The notes beneath the pieces are model-generated. The model did no database searches. It was not told where the DNA came from and saw only the letters and a list, made by a program, of their open reading frames with translations. DNA of 64,000 nt, taken from NCBI GenBank assembly GCA_037157565.1, contig JAZHRO010000003.1, forward strand, positions 69,938,501 to 70,002,500. The letters run 5' to 3'. This DNA comes from Thalassia testudinum. Taxonomy: Eukaryota; Streptophyta; Magnoliopsida; Alismatales; Hydrocharitaceae. The position numbers and the translations under genes are program-made. The number at the start of each line of letters is the position of its first letter. The first letter of the stretch is position 1. This document shows positions 42,690-55,296 of this stretch, in pieces.

Positions 42690-44086
42690 GATGCTAAGTA
42701 GTTCACCAAATCAGCAAACCAAGGAAGTCCCGTACTAAGTTAGGAGGTGCCCATTGGGAAAGTGTTTAGTGATGGGTCAGGAAGGGTCAATAATGTCAGA
42801 AGGAAGGCAGGATAAGTGGTCAACTACCATATTCTGCTTTCCCACTTTTTCACGAATCTCGAGATCAAATTCTTGCAACAACAAGATTTACCGGATTAGT
42901 AGAGGTTTTGCATCCTTCTTTGTGAGGAGGTGCCTCACTGTAGTGTGATCCGAGTATATGATAACACAGGAACCCAAAAGATATGATCTGAATTTCTCCA
43001 GGGCAAATACTATGGCTAACAGCTCTTTCTCAATAACTGTGTAGTTTTGCTAAGCTTCGTCAAGTGTCTTGTTTGCGTAGTAGATGACCATGGGTTTCTT
43101 GTCTATTTTCCCCCCTAGTGCCGCACCTACAGCATAATTAGATGCATCGTACATGATCTCAAAGGGTTGAGACCAATCAGGTGACTGCAGGATAGTTGCT
43201 CAGGTAACTCGATCTCGTAGGATCTCAAACGCTTGAGTGCACTCCTCGGTGATTTCAAAGGGGACATCCTTAGATAGAAGAGTAGTCAGGTGGAGCATGA
43301 TTTTCGAGAAATTGGGAATGAATCGACGGTAGAAATCGACATGCCGCAAAAAGGATTGGATGTCCTTGATCGAGCTAGGCATAGGGAGTTTGGAAATCAG
43401 ATTCACCTTGGCTCGATCAACTTGGATGCCTTTTTTAGATATTAGATGTCCAGAACAATTCCCTCAAGTACCATGAAGTGGCTCTTTTCCCAGGAAAGAA
43501 CCAAGTTCACGTCAATGCACCACCTGAGGATTTGGACCAAGTGCAGGAGGCAATCATCAAAAGATTCGCCAAATACCAAGAAGTCATCCATGAAGACCTC
43601 AAGGGATTCACCTACCATATCTGAGAATATGGAGAGCATGCATCGCTGAAAAGTAGCGGGTGCATTGTAGAGACTGAATGGCATCCTTCAGAATGCATAT
43701 GTCCCGAAGGGGCAGGTGAATGTGGTCTTCACTTGGTCCTCAGGATGGATTGTGACCTGGTTATAGCCGGAGTACCTATCCAAGAAGTAGAAGAATCGAT
43801 TTCCCGCTAGTTTCTCAAGGATTTGATCAATGAATGGTAGTGGGAAATAATCCTTTTCCGTGGAGGAATTGAGTCTTCTATAATCAAAGCAGACTCTCCA
43901 CGAGTTCACTATACGGGTCAGTATGGTTTCTCCGATTTTAGTCGTGATCACGATGAGTCCTGCTTTCTTAGCACAACTTGGATTGGACTCACCCACCGAC
44001 TGTCGGTGATCGGGTAGATGATCCCTACATCTAACCACTTCATGACCTCCTTTTTCATGACATCCTGCAGATTTGGATTTAGGCAT
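42690..44086 (-). pseudogene. Reverse transcriptase and RNase H of element F
   Basis: RT spans two frames. The first (43688-44086) has WRVCFDYRRLN, TEKDYFPLPFIDQI and FLDRYSGYNQV, where Arg replaces the usual Gly after the first catalytic Asp. The second (43442-43684) has FSLYNAPATFQRCM and VFMDDFLVF, the YxDD-type site with both Asp present. The thumb follows at 43200-43406 (FYRRFIPNFSKI). RNase H motifs ([31 protein letters not shown]) continue to about 42690 with stops. The enzyme would copy element RNA to DNA; this copy is dead. Confidence 0.88.
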
Positions 44087-44106
44087 CTCTACATTTCACG
44101 GGATGG

Positions 44107-45402
44107 TCATGAGCTCTCTTCAGTATAGATATGATGTGTGTAGTATGAAGAGCTGATGCCAGTTAGATCATTGAGAGTCCATCCAATGGCTCTTCGATGT
44201 TGCTGGAGAACATAAATTAAGCATGATTCCTGATCAATTGTGAATTGGGAGTTGATAATCATAAAAAATGTCTCATTGGAGCCCAGAAAGATGTATTTGA
44301 GATGGTTAGAAAGAGGCTTTAATTCCATAACTGGGTTTTCAGCAGCAACAGGTGGCTCAGGGTGGGTGTCAGGAGCAAAGGAAGGAGCTATAGGTGTATG
44401 TAGGTAAGGTTCAGGCTCCTCTAATTGCTGGTTTTGATCTTCTTGTAGTTGATCAGAAATGGTCGGGTTTTTTTCGATACATAGGTCGTCAACCATGGCC
44501 TTGACATCACAAATTTGTTCTATAACCCCACAATTAATTCCTTGTTGGGCCTTAAACATGTCAATCTTCAGTGTCTTGCTCCTAAATTGTAATTCAATTT
44601 GGCCCTCCTCAAAATTAATATTGGCCCTAGCAGTGGTCAGAAAGGGTCTCCCTAATATGATCGGTGTATTCTTCAAGTTCTCAAGAGCATCCATGTCTAA
44701 GACAGTGAAATCCACTAGAAATTAAAAATCATGTACCTTAACTATGACATCCTTGAGAATTCCTTTTGGTGACTTAATAGATCGGTTGGCTAGATGCAAA
44801 GTCATTGCTGTCAGTTTAAGCTCAGATTCCTCAAAGTAGTCTAGTAGGTATGTAGGTATCAAATTTATGGAAGGTCCTAGGTCTAGTAAGGCTTGGTCAA
44901 ACTATATATCACTGATAGCATAGGAGATCAGAGGGGTGCCTGGATCTTTTGCCTTAGGCAGGGGTTTTCTCAAAATGATGGAGCTAGCTTGCTCCGACAA
45001 TACGATTGGGTTCCCACCTTTCATTCGTGACTTACGCTTAGGTGTACACATGTCTTTCAAGAATCTCGCATAAGTCGGTACATGGCGTATTGCATCCATC
45101 AAGGGGATGTTTATTTGGACCTGCTCAAAGAGCTTGACTAGGTCCTCCTCAGGTGCCACAGGTTTGGTTGTCCTTTTTCCCTTGGTCAGGGCCTCGGGAA
45201 ATGGAACCTTAGATGGTTCCTCTTGAATTGGCTCAGGCTCTTTATCAGGGATGGGTGTGTCTTGGATGACCAATCTAGGGTTTGGGTTTATGGTCTTAGG
45301 CTTGTTGTAGCTAGGAAAGGGTGGGTTTTGTGTTGTATTGCCACTACGGGTGGTGACGCAATTTAATCCTACCTGATTTTGGTTTTGGTTTGGGTTGGTC
45401 AA
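44107..45402 (-). pseudogene. Protease region of element F
   Basis: The upstream frame 44902-45402 carries the gag-protease linker (VKLFEQVQINIPLMDAI, YARFLKDMC) and KAKDPGTPLISYAI, just before the active site. The active-site stretch around 44830-44900 is interrupted by stops. The downstream frame 44107-44715 has PIILGRPFLTTARANINF and a long acidic Pro-rich linker to RT, ending near YTHHIYTEES. Confidence 0.82.
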
Positions 45403-45410
45403 AATAGGTG

Positions 45411-47025
45411 TTTGCTACTGAAATCCCAAGTATGAAGCTGAAACATCCTTCCCGCCAAGTGATGGAATAGAAGGGGCCTGATAAACATAATGAGCTTGGT
45501 CGTGATTTGGGTTCATAACATACCTCTGGTTTGGCATGTTATTCGGGTTTGGAAGAGGCTGAGGTAAGTCCACCAGGCTGGCAAGCACTTGCCAGCAGGG
45601 CCAATTGATTTCATAACTCAGAGATCTCTTCTTTGTGTTGTTTCTGCATATCAACCAAGGTCTGGAGAATTAAAGATGTATGATCTTCTTTAGGTTGTCC
45701 AGATTGGAAGTTTTGAGTGGGCCTTGGTTGGGTGGGTTGATAAGGATGCAGAGCCTGTAGTCGAGGTTGGAATTGAGGTCTTAGATTCGAGTTATTTCCC
45801 GACCATGAAAAGTTAGGATGATTACTCCATCCAATGTTGTAAGTGTTGGAGAAAGGATTATTCTCGACGGCATGAAGATCCTCGCAGGTCTGAGGAGCTT
45901 CGAGATAATCAGGGTACGGGGGTTCAAAGTTCCCCCAACTGAAGTGGGCTGACCTGGAGTTGCCTCTGAAGCCATAATCAGATGGAGGTGGATATGCATC
46001 CACCTCGGGGAGTGGTAGATGTTGTGCACAAACTCCCTTCCCATGGGTGGGTGTGCGTATGTGCTTTGAGGTGCAGAGGTGGATTTGTGTAGATGACTAG
46101 TGTCGTCCACCCTTTTCTCAATAATGGAGACCTTGTCTAATTGACTGGCTACCAACTCCAGATTAACAAATGCAGAAAGGCCTTGGGATTCTTGTACCCT
46201 TTGATTATTTGCCAATGCACTGGTGGATGTCTGGTCGTACGCACCCAATGACTCATTATTTAGGGAGTTCTTGCACATGTTTTCGAGAATTTCCTAGATC
46301 GTGTCCTCATGTTGACCCATGATGCTACCACCACAAGTTGCATTGACAAAGAGCTTGATATCTTCACGGAGTCCATGGTAAAAGGACTGGACTTGTTCCC
46401 ACTTCGGAACTCCGTGATGGTGGCACTTATGCATGAGATCCAGAAAATGATCCCATGCCTCGTGTAGAGATTCTCCCACTCCTTAGGAGAAGTGCATGAT
46501 TTGGTGCCGCATCGTGTTTGTATGACCAATGGGGTAAAAGTTTTGCAGGAAGGCGATTTGAAGTTCTCCCCATGTGTTGATCGTGTGTGGTTGAGTTTGG
46601 AACCAGTGAGCGACTTTGTCAGCAAGGGAGAATGAGAAGAGTTTTAAGAGTAATCCGTACCGATTCTGCACATCTGCCCCAAAAGTGTGGGCAAGATGTT
46701 TTAGGTTTTTGATGTGCTGGAAAGGATCCTTGGAGTTCAAGCGATTAAATTTTGGGGTCATATGAAGCATGCTAGGCTTGAGATCTACCTCGGGTCCTCC
46801 CACGGGAATGTTGATTCGGGGTTCGATCTCCACCATTGTGGGATTATAGTGATCTCGCATTTGAGGACGCAGTGGTGGGTTGATTATGGCGTTGATTAGA
46901 TTTTGGAAATCATGGAAATGTTGCTCAAGACTAGGTTGTTCTTCTTGGTGATCCAAAGCTAATGAAGGGGAAGTAGGTTCTGAATCAAAGGATATGTCAA
47001 TGTGATCAGCTTGTTGCACAAACAC
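45411..47025 (-). pseudogene. gag of element F, broken into overlapping frames
   Basis: The N-terminal and capsid part is 46483-47025 (FSLADKVAHWFQ, AFLQNFYPIGHTNTMR). A stop lies near 46483. The rest of the capsid (LHEAWDHFLDLMHKCHHHG, FYHGLREDIK) is in 46294-46479, followed by 45781-46278 and then 45611-46003 with NPFSNTYNIGWSNHPNFSW. A Pro/Gln-rich tail runs to about 45411. No zinc knuckle is visible. The exact start is unclear; a non-ATG codon opens the frame at 47025. Confidence 0.82.
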
Positions 47026-48053
47026 GGAAGTCGAGGCTTAACATCGACGAGAGTGAATAGCTAATGGAGGCCTCAAGGATGGTCTTAAGGACCTCCGCTC
47101 AAACATGCACTGATGGAGTAGATGAGGGATAGCAGGTGATGGACCCAATCAAGACACCCAAAAAATTTTGGATGACTATGGAGGTTTGGGGCAGATGACA
47201 CCCCTTAGTCAAAAAGTCATCCACCTAAGAATTACTTGGGCAGCCAGAGAGGGAGAGTCCCGCGAAGACTCCTACACAATAGAGCGCCCGCACGAGTTAC
47301 AGGTTTTCCCCCACCCGACCTCTCTTGTCACTGAGGATCCAGGTAGACCAGAATGGGGACTTGACCTCTTAAGTCTACCAGTTTTAAATTAAGAGCAAGG
47401 TGCATATGATTTCAATTGAACTTTAAGATGTTTTTGTGTAAAGTGACCTAATTTTAAGATTGGTTAACCCAACAAGGTAGTTCAACTTCACCTATTTTGT
47501 CCTTTGAAAAATTTACGTCCCTCTTTTAGTGTTCAAATGAGATTAAGAGCCTAGTTTTTAGGGTTTGCTTGAATAGATCAATTCAACAAAGGCTTAGGCA
47601 CATTATTTGGGATCATCAATTCTCGATTAGGCAAGTGTGTCTCTAAAACCCTAAAGCTGGAAACCTTAATTGGCTCTGATTGGTCCAATTCAATTTTGTC
47701 CAAATGTGGTACCTTAGGATCAAGCAAGAAGGTGATAGCCCTAAATACCTTAAGATCCTAGGTAGGTTCACAAATCAAGGTTTTGGATGTTCCTCTTGAA
47801 TGTATCAAATTAGGCAACTTGATGATTTATCCAAGAATAAAATGCAAGTATCCCTAATTGATTCCTTTTCCTCTTTTAGCGTTTCAGAATCAGGGGCTTA
47901 GAAGAGATTGGATTTGTGTTTTACTTGCCAATGGAGTGGCTGATGTGCAGCTGATCTTTCATCAATGAATCCCTGAAATAGATCAAAGTCAAAAGAGATG
48001 TAGCAAGTTAGTACCAAATCTGATATTGCAATCAAGAGATCTAATTGCGCGTT
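47026..48053 (-). other. Leader of element F
   Basis: No gene is seen. The frame at 47168-47392 is antisense and matches nothing. I could not find the A/C/D leader block here. Confidence 0.6.
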
Positions 48054-48073
48054 GCTCCCCGGCAACAACGACA
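48054..48073 (-). other. Primer-binding site of element F
   Basis: The minus strand reads TGTCGTTGTTGCCGGGGAGC, three bases from the LTR start. Confidence 0.8.
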
Positions 48074-48076
48074 AGA

Positions 48077-50993
48077 TGTTGCTCGCTCTGAAATGGGTTT
48101 TAAAATCATCGTGTTGTAGTATAGATCGAATTAGTACGAAAATAAATAATATTTTTTACTCGAAATCAAAAATGAAGTCTGAGGTTGAACATGGGGAGCA
48201 ATTGGCAAAATAACTCTTAAGATCGCAATATATGCATTGTAAAAGAGAACTCTAAACAAGAATGATATATAGATGAAAGTGAATGTCAGATAATGCAAAA
48301 TGAATAGGGTAAAGTAGTAATTTGAATCATAAATTACACATAACAATTATCTCAAATATTTCAACAGTACTGAGCAATTCAATTCCACTTATGATAAGTG
48401 CATAGTACACTTCATATGATGCTCTGACGTACACTTCATATTTGGCTGATCAGATGGCTTTTCTTGCTCTCTGCTATAGTGAAAATAAGGCACCCTTTCC
48501 TCTTCTCTTCTTCTGTAGCTCCTTCTTCTCTGGGTTCTCTCTTCTTCTTCTCTGGCTCCTTCTTTCTTTTCTTTCTAGTTGTGCCTTCTCTCTTCTCTTC
48601 TGGCTTCCTCTCCTAGCTTCTCTTCACGTACACGGGAGAGGTTTCTTAAATAGCTAAGTGTCTGTTGTTAGTCTTGAGATCAATACCCCCTACCCCCATG
48701 CACTCTTCTTCTCTCTCTAAGATCCGCCCTCCTAGGGCCACAATCAGGATAGTCGGGTTATTGGGTACATGCGCACCTGAGACCAGGCTGTCAGCCGTGA
48801 GTGGCAGTCGAGGAGTGCTTGCTTAGGCGGGTAATCAGATGCACCAAACCCATGTGAGCAGTGCCATAGGCGAGGTGCGTGAGGGGCGTTGGGACCTCCC
48901 CCTATGAGTACTTGAGGCGATAAGGCTGTGTGACTTTTTCAATATATGTGGGTGCTTGCACTTGTTAGCTTCTGAGGTGGGACTATCCCACCTCCCTTCC
49001 TCTGCATAGCAGCAGCAGCAGTTGTTTCGTGTGATTGCGGTCAAATACCTTGTCAAAGATCCAAATTGGCCCCTGGGTCATGATACTGGAGATGCTCCGC
49101 TGCGCTTGTGGCTTCGCCTGGGGTCTGCAGATGCTAGAGCAAGTCTTCCAACTTTGCTCGAAGCTTCATCAATGGTGACGGAGGAGCGAAGACCTGAAAT
49201 GAAGAACACGGCCTTGCGGCCTTGTCAGAAGGTTCATCAAGCTTTGTCGTAGCACAACGGATGTGGTGGTGTGTGCTGCGTGTCGTGAAGGTTGCTGTGG
49301 TGGCCAGACGGTGTCAGAGTTGGAGTGAGAAGGTGGGTGTGTTTGGCAGATGGTTTGGTGGTGTAATAGGGCAAAATAGGATGGGGGTTTTGAAGAGGGT
49401 GTTGTGGCGAAGGTCGTGTGGTGGTTGGCGAGGCATTTGGAGTAGTGGAATGAGCGGGGAGCCTCGCCGGAGGTTTGGTCAGAGCAGACGAAGGTAAAGG
49501 TGGTTGGTGTGATACAGCGGTCGAAATGAAGTACGGTTGGTGGGTAAATGAAGTAGAGGAGTTAGGGAACTTCTCTAGGTGATTGGCGGACGAAGAGGGG
49601 CAGAAGTGACGCTAGTTATGGTATGGCTGACGCCGGATTCGAAGGTAACTTCGGTGAGTAGGAAACGATGAGGAAGATGGAGGGAGAGATGCCCGCTGGT
49701 ATGGTGCAACGTGGAGGAAGACGAGGAAGATGAATTTTCACTGGTATGGTTAGGTGATTGGCGGACGAAGAGGGGCAGAAGCGACGCTAGTTATAGTATG
49801 GTCGGTGCTGGATACGAAGGTGACTTCGGTGAGTAGGAAATGGCAAGGAAGATGAGGGAGAGATGGCTGCTGGTATGGTTTGCCATTGGTATTGTGCACA
49901 GACGACGACGGAGGTCGAGAGGAATCGCTGGAGCTTAAGGAGCCTTTCAGCCGAAATATAAAGGAGGAATGTGGCAAATTTTTGGCTGAAATCGAGCTTG
50001 AGAAGTTCGATTTGATCTGGAGGTCCTTTTGTAGGCCTTTGGAGGTTGTTTTAAGCTTGGGAAGCAAGCTTCTCAAGCTTGGAAAGCTTCATCGGAGATA
50101 GGAATTATAGGATACCCTAATCTCTCATGCGTTCGCATGAGAGATTGGGAAAGTTTGAGAGCTTGGGAATTGGCTCAAAAGGAAGGGAATTCCTTGACGG
50201 ACTTCCCTTTCAAATTTGAGAGGGATTCGTCAAGGAATCAAGGAGAACTTGCCAATTTTTGGTCGCCAAAGTTTGTAGGAATAGGATTCATGGTGGTAAG
50301 GGCCTTTCTATGAAGGCGATGATAGGTTAGGGGGCCATTTTCAAGGAATTCAACAAGCTAAGGATCTGAATCAGATAAAAAAGAAGTCTGACTAGACCAA
50401 AATGCAAACTTAGTCAAGATGATCTCAGATTGGGCCCAAATTTTGGTACAAACTTAATTTGGATCTAAGGAATCCAATGGTGAAGTTGAATTTTGGCTTT
50501 GACCAAGTTTTACTTGGTAATTTATGTGAAAACCCAAATTAGGGAAAATGTCAGTTTGAGACTCTGTTTTGGGTCAAGGTAGGTTCTAATGATCAAATTA
50601 AAGGTACCAAACTCTAGAGAATATTTTTATATGAATTTTAGATGGTTTAGGTGAATATTATCCTGATTAGAATCTCAGTGAAGTAAGCGGGTCTATTTTT
50701 AAGGTTTCAGAAGTCATTTAATACTTAAAACACACGAAAATCCTTTTCTGTCTGTTCCAACCCACTTGTTTGACATTTAAGGCCATTTGACCCTTAACTA
50801 ACCCCTGAGAAAACCCATGGTTGTTCTGCATTCAAGATATGATGGTAAAATTATAGTTTTAACCCTGATTTCTTATCTTTCTTTCAGAATGGATTTGCAA
50901 TGAATTATGGCCTTCTGACAGTTTTGTAGGTGCATTTATTCCTTGATAGTGACTATATTTAGAAAGTTATGGCTCATGATGTTGTTCCCATCA
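48077..50993 (-). repeat. 5' LTR of element F
   Basis: Ends are TGTTGCTCGC and GTTCCCATCA, length 2917 bp. It contains a pyrimidine-rich stretch at 48480-48620 and a tandem duplication at 49574-49890. The second half matches the two pieces of the 3' LTR. Confidence 0.85.
49574..49890. repeat. Direct duplication inside the F 5' LTR
   Basis: A unit starting TAGGTGATTGGCGGACGAAG at about 49576 recurs at about 49749, spaced about 173 bp. The 3' LTR has one copy (15294-15440), so the duplication occurred after insertion or was lost from the other LTR. Confidence 0.75.
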
Positions 50994-51451
50994 ATCGCAT
51001 AAAAGATGAGCGCATTGTAGTATAGCACAAAATACGTCTCGTGTAACTAAATTACCAGAACTGGTGAGTCTCGGTCGATCATAAGGAGGTTGGAAGCACT
51101 TTTGATTTCATGCATTTCCTCAAAATATAATTACTAAATATCATAGACAATGAATCTCAATATATATTAATCAGAGAGTTTGGACATGAACTGCAAACAT
51201 ATAACTAAACAAATTCTAACATAGACATAAACTATCTATACAACAGAACAAGGGCTTCACGGTGGTTCGTGGTGGCCTTCTGGAGAGGTTGAGGAGAGCA
51301 GCAATGATCGATTAGGGTGGCCCAACAGACGCTTCAGACGGAGATGCAGAGATGGATGCAGAGAAGATGGGAAGAAGAGAAAGGAAGAGGAGTTGTACGA
51401 GGAAGAAGAAGAATGCTATTGAATGGCCTTCAAAGGGGACCCTTAGGCCTC

Positions 51452-51459
51452 TTTTTATA
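51452..51459 (-). promoter_or_regulatory. TATA box of the G LTR
   Basis: The minus strand reads TATAAAAA in the context AAAGCTATAAAAAGAGGCC. Confidence 0.65.
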
Positions 51460-51526
51460 GCTTTTGGGAAGGGCATTTAAGGCATTGAGCCCTTAATTCC
51501 GAGCAAAAGCTTCAGATTAATTAGAT

Positions 51527-52079
51527 CCGTTGATCGGGAGATCAACGGTCTTGATTAAGCCTTCCAAATCCTTCTTCCATTCATGGTTTAATCTGGTGCT
51601 AACAAGTGGTGCAATGTGTACCCTTGGATCTCCATCTGATGGCCTCTGCTCGCCTACCGCTCACCGCTTCGTCCACATGCCCTCAATCCACGCCTCAAAT
51701 CCTAGGCCTTCTCAGCTGTCCAATCAAGAAAGCATATACCACGCCCAGCCGACTCCTACGGCATGCGTCATCACGCACATCTTCATATGATGCTCCTGCA
51801 CCCGCCACGCGTCTGCGCTTCCACCACCCGATGAAGATTCTGTGGTTGAATTTCATCCACACACGACCGACTCCCACATCGTGGCTTGAACCCGCATCGC
51901 ATGTTGATTGTTAAGCGCGCTCTCTGTTGTGCTATGCGCACAGTTTGTTGCGATTTCCAAATCTTGGCACGACCGTTCTTAACCATTGGATGAATATCCA
52001 ACGGTCGAGATTACGTCCTCATCTGATGAAGTTGCTGGAGGTGTGGATGCTTCGCGACCGCTGGATGATGATCCAACGG
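51527..52079. repeat. Array of three hairpins in the U3 of G
   Basis: CCGTTGATC/GATCAACGG lies at 51527-51548 with a 4-nt loop. CCATTGGAT/ATCCAACGG lies at 51983-52004 and CCGCTGGAT/ATCCAACGG at 52058-52079. The last two share one consensus with the D hairpin at 31635-31658. Confidence 0.65.
51880..51942 (-). ncRNA. tRNA-like sequence in the U3 of element G
   Basis: On the minus strand the A-box TAGCACAACAG (51924-51934) and B-box GGTTCAAGCC (51883-51892) are about 42 nt apart. Between them AGAGCGCGCTTAACAATC recalls the D and anticodon arms of a tRNA. The position is about 650 nt from the U3 start, as in B and D. It is probably not a working tRNA. Confidence 0.5.
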
Positions 52080-52125
52080 CCCACGACTTTCCTTCCAATA
52101 TTGGGGCACGGTGAGGGTCGGCTGT

Positions 52126-52147
52126 GATGGCGCCATGTGGCACCATC
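52126..52147. promoter_or_regulatory. G-box-like palindrome in the U3 of G
   Basis: Halves GATGGCGCCAT and GTGGCACCATC keep nine of eleven symmetric pairs of the perfect D palindrome. The core is CATGTG instead of CACGTG. Confidence 0.5.
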
Positions 52148-52585
52148 GTGGCCATCCATCTTCTTCTCCTTGTATATGATGATGTAGGCCTTCGATTGAG
52201 TTGATTTCTGTATTGTTGGACTACAAACATCGATTCAGAATTATTCATTCGGTTGGATTTCTCATCTGAGGTCTGGATATTCTTCAATTTTCCCCTTGGC
52301 TCCTACTTCTGTGGACTTTTTAGGGTGCTACAGGAGTCTGATTGATGCACTCTTTGAAGTGTTGGACTCCCATCGTCATTCCAAATAGATCTGTAAGGTT
52401 GGATTGGTCATCTGCAACCTTGAATTACCTGCAATTATTAATACCTCTCAAATAGCACATGATTATGTATAAAACATATAAATCATCTAGGATGCAAAAT
52501 ACTGTGTATGCATGCAGAATGTCCATGTTAAGCTAGGTTCTACCTTAATTCAAGCAAATTAGGTCCTGTGACCGCTGCGTAATCA

Positions 52586-52613
52586 TACCCCATGCCTAAA
52601 TCTTGTTAGTCCC
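52586..52613 (-). other. Outer polypurine tract of element G
   Basis: The plus strand reads TACCCCATGCCTAAATCTTG, then TTAGTCCC, next to the 3' LTR. Confidence 0.7.
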
Positions 52614-53775
52614 TAGCAAGTGCAAGACTAAATGCATTTTATCAAGAGTTTAACTAAAGGTTTATTTCTTTTTGCTTTATCCAAAACTTCAGAATCTAGA
52701 TAACCATGAATGTGTAATGTTGTAGCATGTGCAACGGATCCAAGCGAAGAGTCGATATACATTTGAAGCTTGTACTTGACCCCTAGTAAAATTCTGCCGG
52801 GATAGGCAAACCTCTTCTATCAGGGTTATAAACTATTCTCTAATTTTAGCCCCAGCTTTTGGCTTATGCAGAAGACGTCTAAGTTAACTGGATTTGTATT
52901 TGGTGGCTCATTCTCGTCTGGTGCTACATAGTGACAAGTATTTCAGAATCTAAATTTCTAAATTATTGAATAAATTAACGTAGAGAAAGGATAGAAAAAT
53001 GTGCTCTCGTTAATCTATTGTATGTTATCTTTTCTCTCTCTCTATTTTTTTTTATATCTACTGGCACAATGCTGTTACCAACATAACATAATGTAACAAT
53101 GCAACACGACAAACGTACTTTTATTCATGAGGCATCATTTGGGATTTTTGGGGATGACCAAGAGGATCTCAGGCGGCCTATTTGGTGGAAGTGCCTACTC
53201 TCGGCACTAGGTAGGGAACGGATAGGACGGCGTATTTCTGACCTTGACATCAGTACCCTCCGTCAGCCGTGGATTCTGTAGAGGACGGCCATGACAATCC
53301 ACCTCAGTCCAAGTTTTATCAAAACCTACTCTCTATGTTTTTGCCTTATTTGGTGGCTCTCGTACAAAATTTCTCATAGAATTAGTATGGAAGAAATGAG
53401 AGCGATAACTATGCCCAACTCCGCTTGTCATTATCCAATTATTCAAAGTTAAGGATTCCATACACTAGCCTTAGAGCACCAGTAGACTCTCTACTCTCAT
53501 CTCACATATGTTTTGGTGGATCTACTAGAAGATGGTTCACTTGACTCCCTAATTGCTGTCCAAGGGTTTAGGAGAAGAAGCAATGCTTCTTCTCAACAAA
53601 CTGGATATGTCTATCGATTTTCACAGTGGATCCTTTAGAAATTCTAGATGCAGATGTGAGGTTATACTAGATTCTAAGCTTAGGAATCTACTAAAGAATA
53701 AATCTTTAATAAAACCTCTTGATAAAACAATCTAATCACCTACTTGTTGGAAGAAAATTTTTAGTTTTTGTGGAC
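52614..53775 (-). other. 3' untranslated module of element G
   Basis: No gene is seen. The part 53090-53550 is homologous to 20690-21200 of element E. The small frame at 53099-53281 lies in that shared part and is not conserved as protein in E. Confidence 0.65.
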
Positions 53776-53810
53776 TACCCCCCCATGCCTAAGTGTTTGC
53801 ATGTCCTCAT
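53776..53810 (-). other. Inner polypurine-tract motif of element G
   Basis: The plus strand carries CTACCCCCCCATGCCTAAG, then CATGTCCTCATG, matching B, D and F. Confidence 0.65.
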
Positions 53811-54179
53811 GCATGAATAAAAGAAATTGAAATAAGGTAGGGTGTATGTGGATAGAAATCACCTGAAATTGTTTCTGAGTTATCGTTCAGCTCATGTCAT
53901 CACTGTAATGCCATACACAATATGCAAAATAATATGCAAAAATGAATAATGCTATGTATATATGGTATGTATATATGTATACGTGCTGACTTTAACGCCT
54001 CCAGTTTGGCAACTTGTCAGTCACAGTTCTTTGAGAAGCTGTATCGTTTCATCAGCAGGAGGAGGTTCTTGGGCAAAAAATGGTTTGCGATGTTGGCCAT
54101 TAACCGTAAAAACATGCCCAGATTTCGAGTCTCTAATTTAAACCACCTCGTTACGATACGGGTGGACTACTAGAAATGA

Positions 54180-55264
54180 CCTAGTCCACTTGGATTTGAG
54201 CTTTCTCACAAAGAATTTGATTTAGGAGTCAAACAAGCAGACCTGCTGGTTAGGTGCAAACTCCTTCCTCTGGATGTATCAATCATGGAAAGCCTTTGTC
54301 TTATCTTTGTATATTTTTGCATTCTCGTAAGCTTCCTACCTAATCTCCTCTAACTCACTGAGTTTGAGCTTCCTTTCATAACCTCTGGCCTCGAGGTTAA
54401 AATTACACTTCTGCACTACCCAAATGGCACAGTGCTTCAAGTCCATAGGAAGGTGACAGGCCTTTCCATACAACATGTGGTATGGAAACATTCCGAGCGG
54501 GGCCTTGTACGCAGTCCGATATGCCCATAGTGCATCAATCAACCGATTGGACCAATCCTTCCTATCAGGTCTAACCGTCTTTTGAAGGATAAGCTTGATT
54601 TGACGGATTGATACTTCAGCCTGCCCATTGGTCTGTGGGTGATACGGGGTAGCAAGGTAGTGCTACATGCCGTATTTCTTGAATAATGATCGGAAATGGG
54701 CATGGATGAAGTGACAACCCCCATCGCCTATCAGCACGCGGGGAACTCCAAATCTCGCAAAAATGAATTCCCAGACAAAGGATATAACAGTCTTATGATC
54801 ATCCCGTCATGCCAGGATAGCTTCTACCCACTTTGAGACATAGTCTACTGTGAGGAGTATGTACTCAAATCCATGTGAGTTTGGGAAGGGGCCCATAAAG
54901 TCGATGCCCCAGACGTTGAACACTTTTACGATGAGAATAGATTCGAGAGGCATCATGTCACTTTGGGTCATAAAACCGACCGACCGGCATCACTTATAAC
55001 ACTTAGCAAACTCGTGCATATCTCTGAAAATGCTTGTCTAGAAAAATTTTGACTGCAAAATCTTTGCAGCAGTCTTTCTGCTCGAGAAATGACCCCCACA
55101 AGCATCGCTGTGGCAGAAGGATAGCACACTAGAGATTTCCGAATCAAGGATGCATCTACAGATGATATGATCATCCCCAATGTAAAAGAGCAATGGGTCA
55201 TCCCAAAAATAGAATTTAGCCTCTGATATAAATTTGAGTTTTTGATCTTTGGATAATCCTGCAA
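54180..55264 (-). pseudogene. Integrase of element G
   Basis: Read across frame changes, the zinc-binding part shows FCHSDACGGHFS, with both His present, and a damaged second half. The catalytic core has [18 protein letters not shown] and [10 protein letters not shown], so D, D and E are present. The C-terminal part (54336-54542) has [20 protein letters not shown] and [11 protein letters not shown]. Several stops make it non-functional. It lies on the minus strand, downstream of RNase H. Confidence 0.82.
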
Positions 55265-55296
55265 GTAGCCTACCTACGACGAGATAGTTTACTATA

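Larger units (their letters stand above)
14674..50993 (-). mobile_element. Element F: Athila-type retrotransposon, interrupted by B and C
   Basis: In minus-strand order: 5' LTR (48077-50993), primer-binding site, leader, gag, protease, RT, RNase H, integrase, inner polypurine tract, 3' module, outer polypurine tract, and a 3' LTR in two pieces (38762-39769 and 14674-15554). All coding parts have stops or frameshifts. Element C separates the two LTR pieces. Element B lies against the distal one. The first part of this LTR, equivalent to 48077-48961, is not in the window. F ends at 50993, where G-type LTR sequence begins. Confidence 0.75.
50994..52585 (-). repeat. 3' LTR of element G, left end cut
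   Basis: It ends GCTGCGTAATCA beside the outer polypurine tract. GTAGTATAGCACAAAATACG near 51020 resembles the inner start of F's LTR. The left edge abuts F at 50993. It holds a TATA box, a tRNA-like segment, three CCGTTGGAT-type hairpins and a G-box-like palindrome. Open frames at 51530-52287 are LTR sequence. Confidence 0.75.

Noticed and set aside
54968..55264. 98-codon frame in element G
   Set aside because: It is in a different frame from the integrase zinc-binding region that the same DNA encodes.
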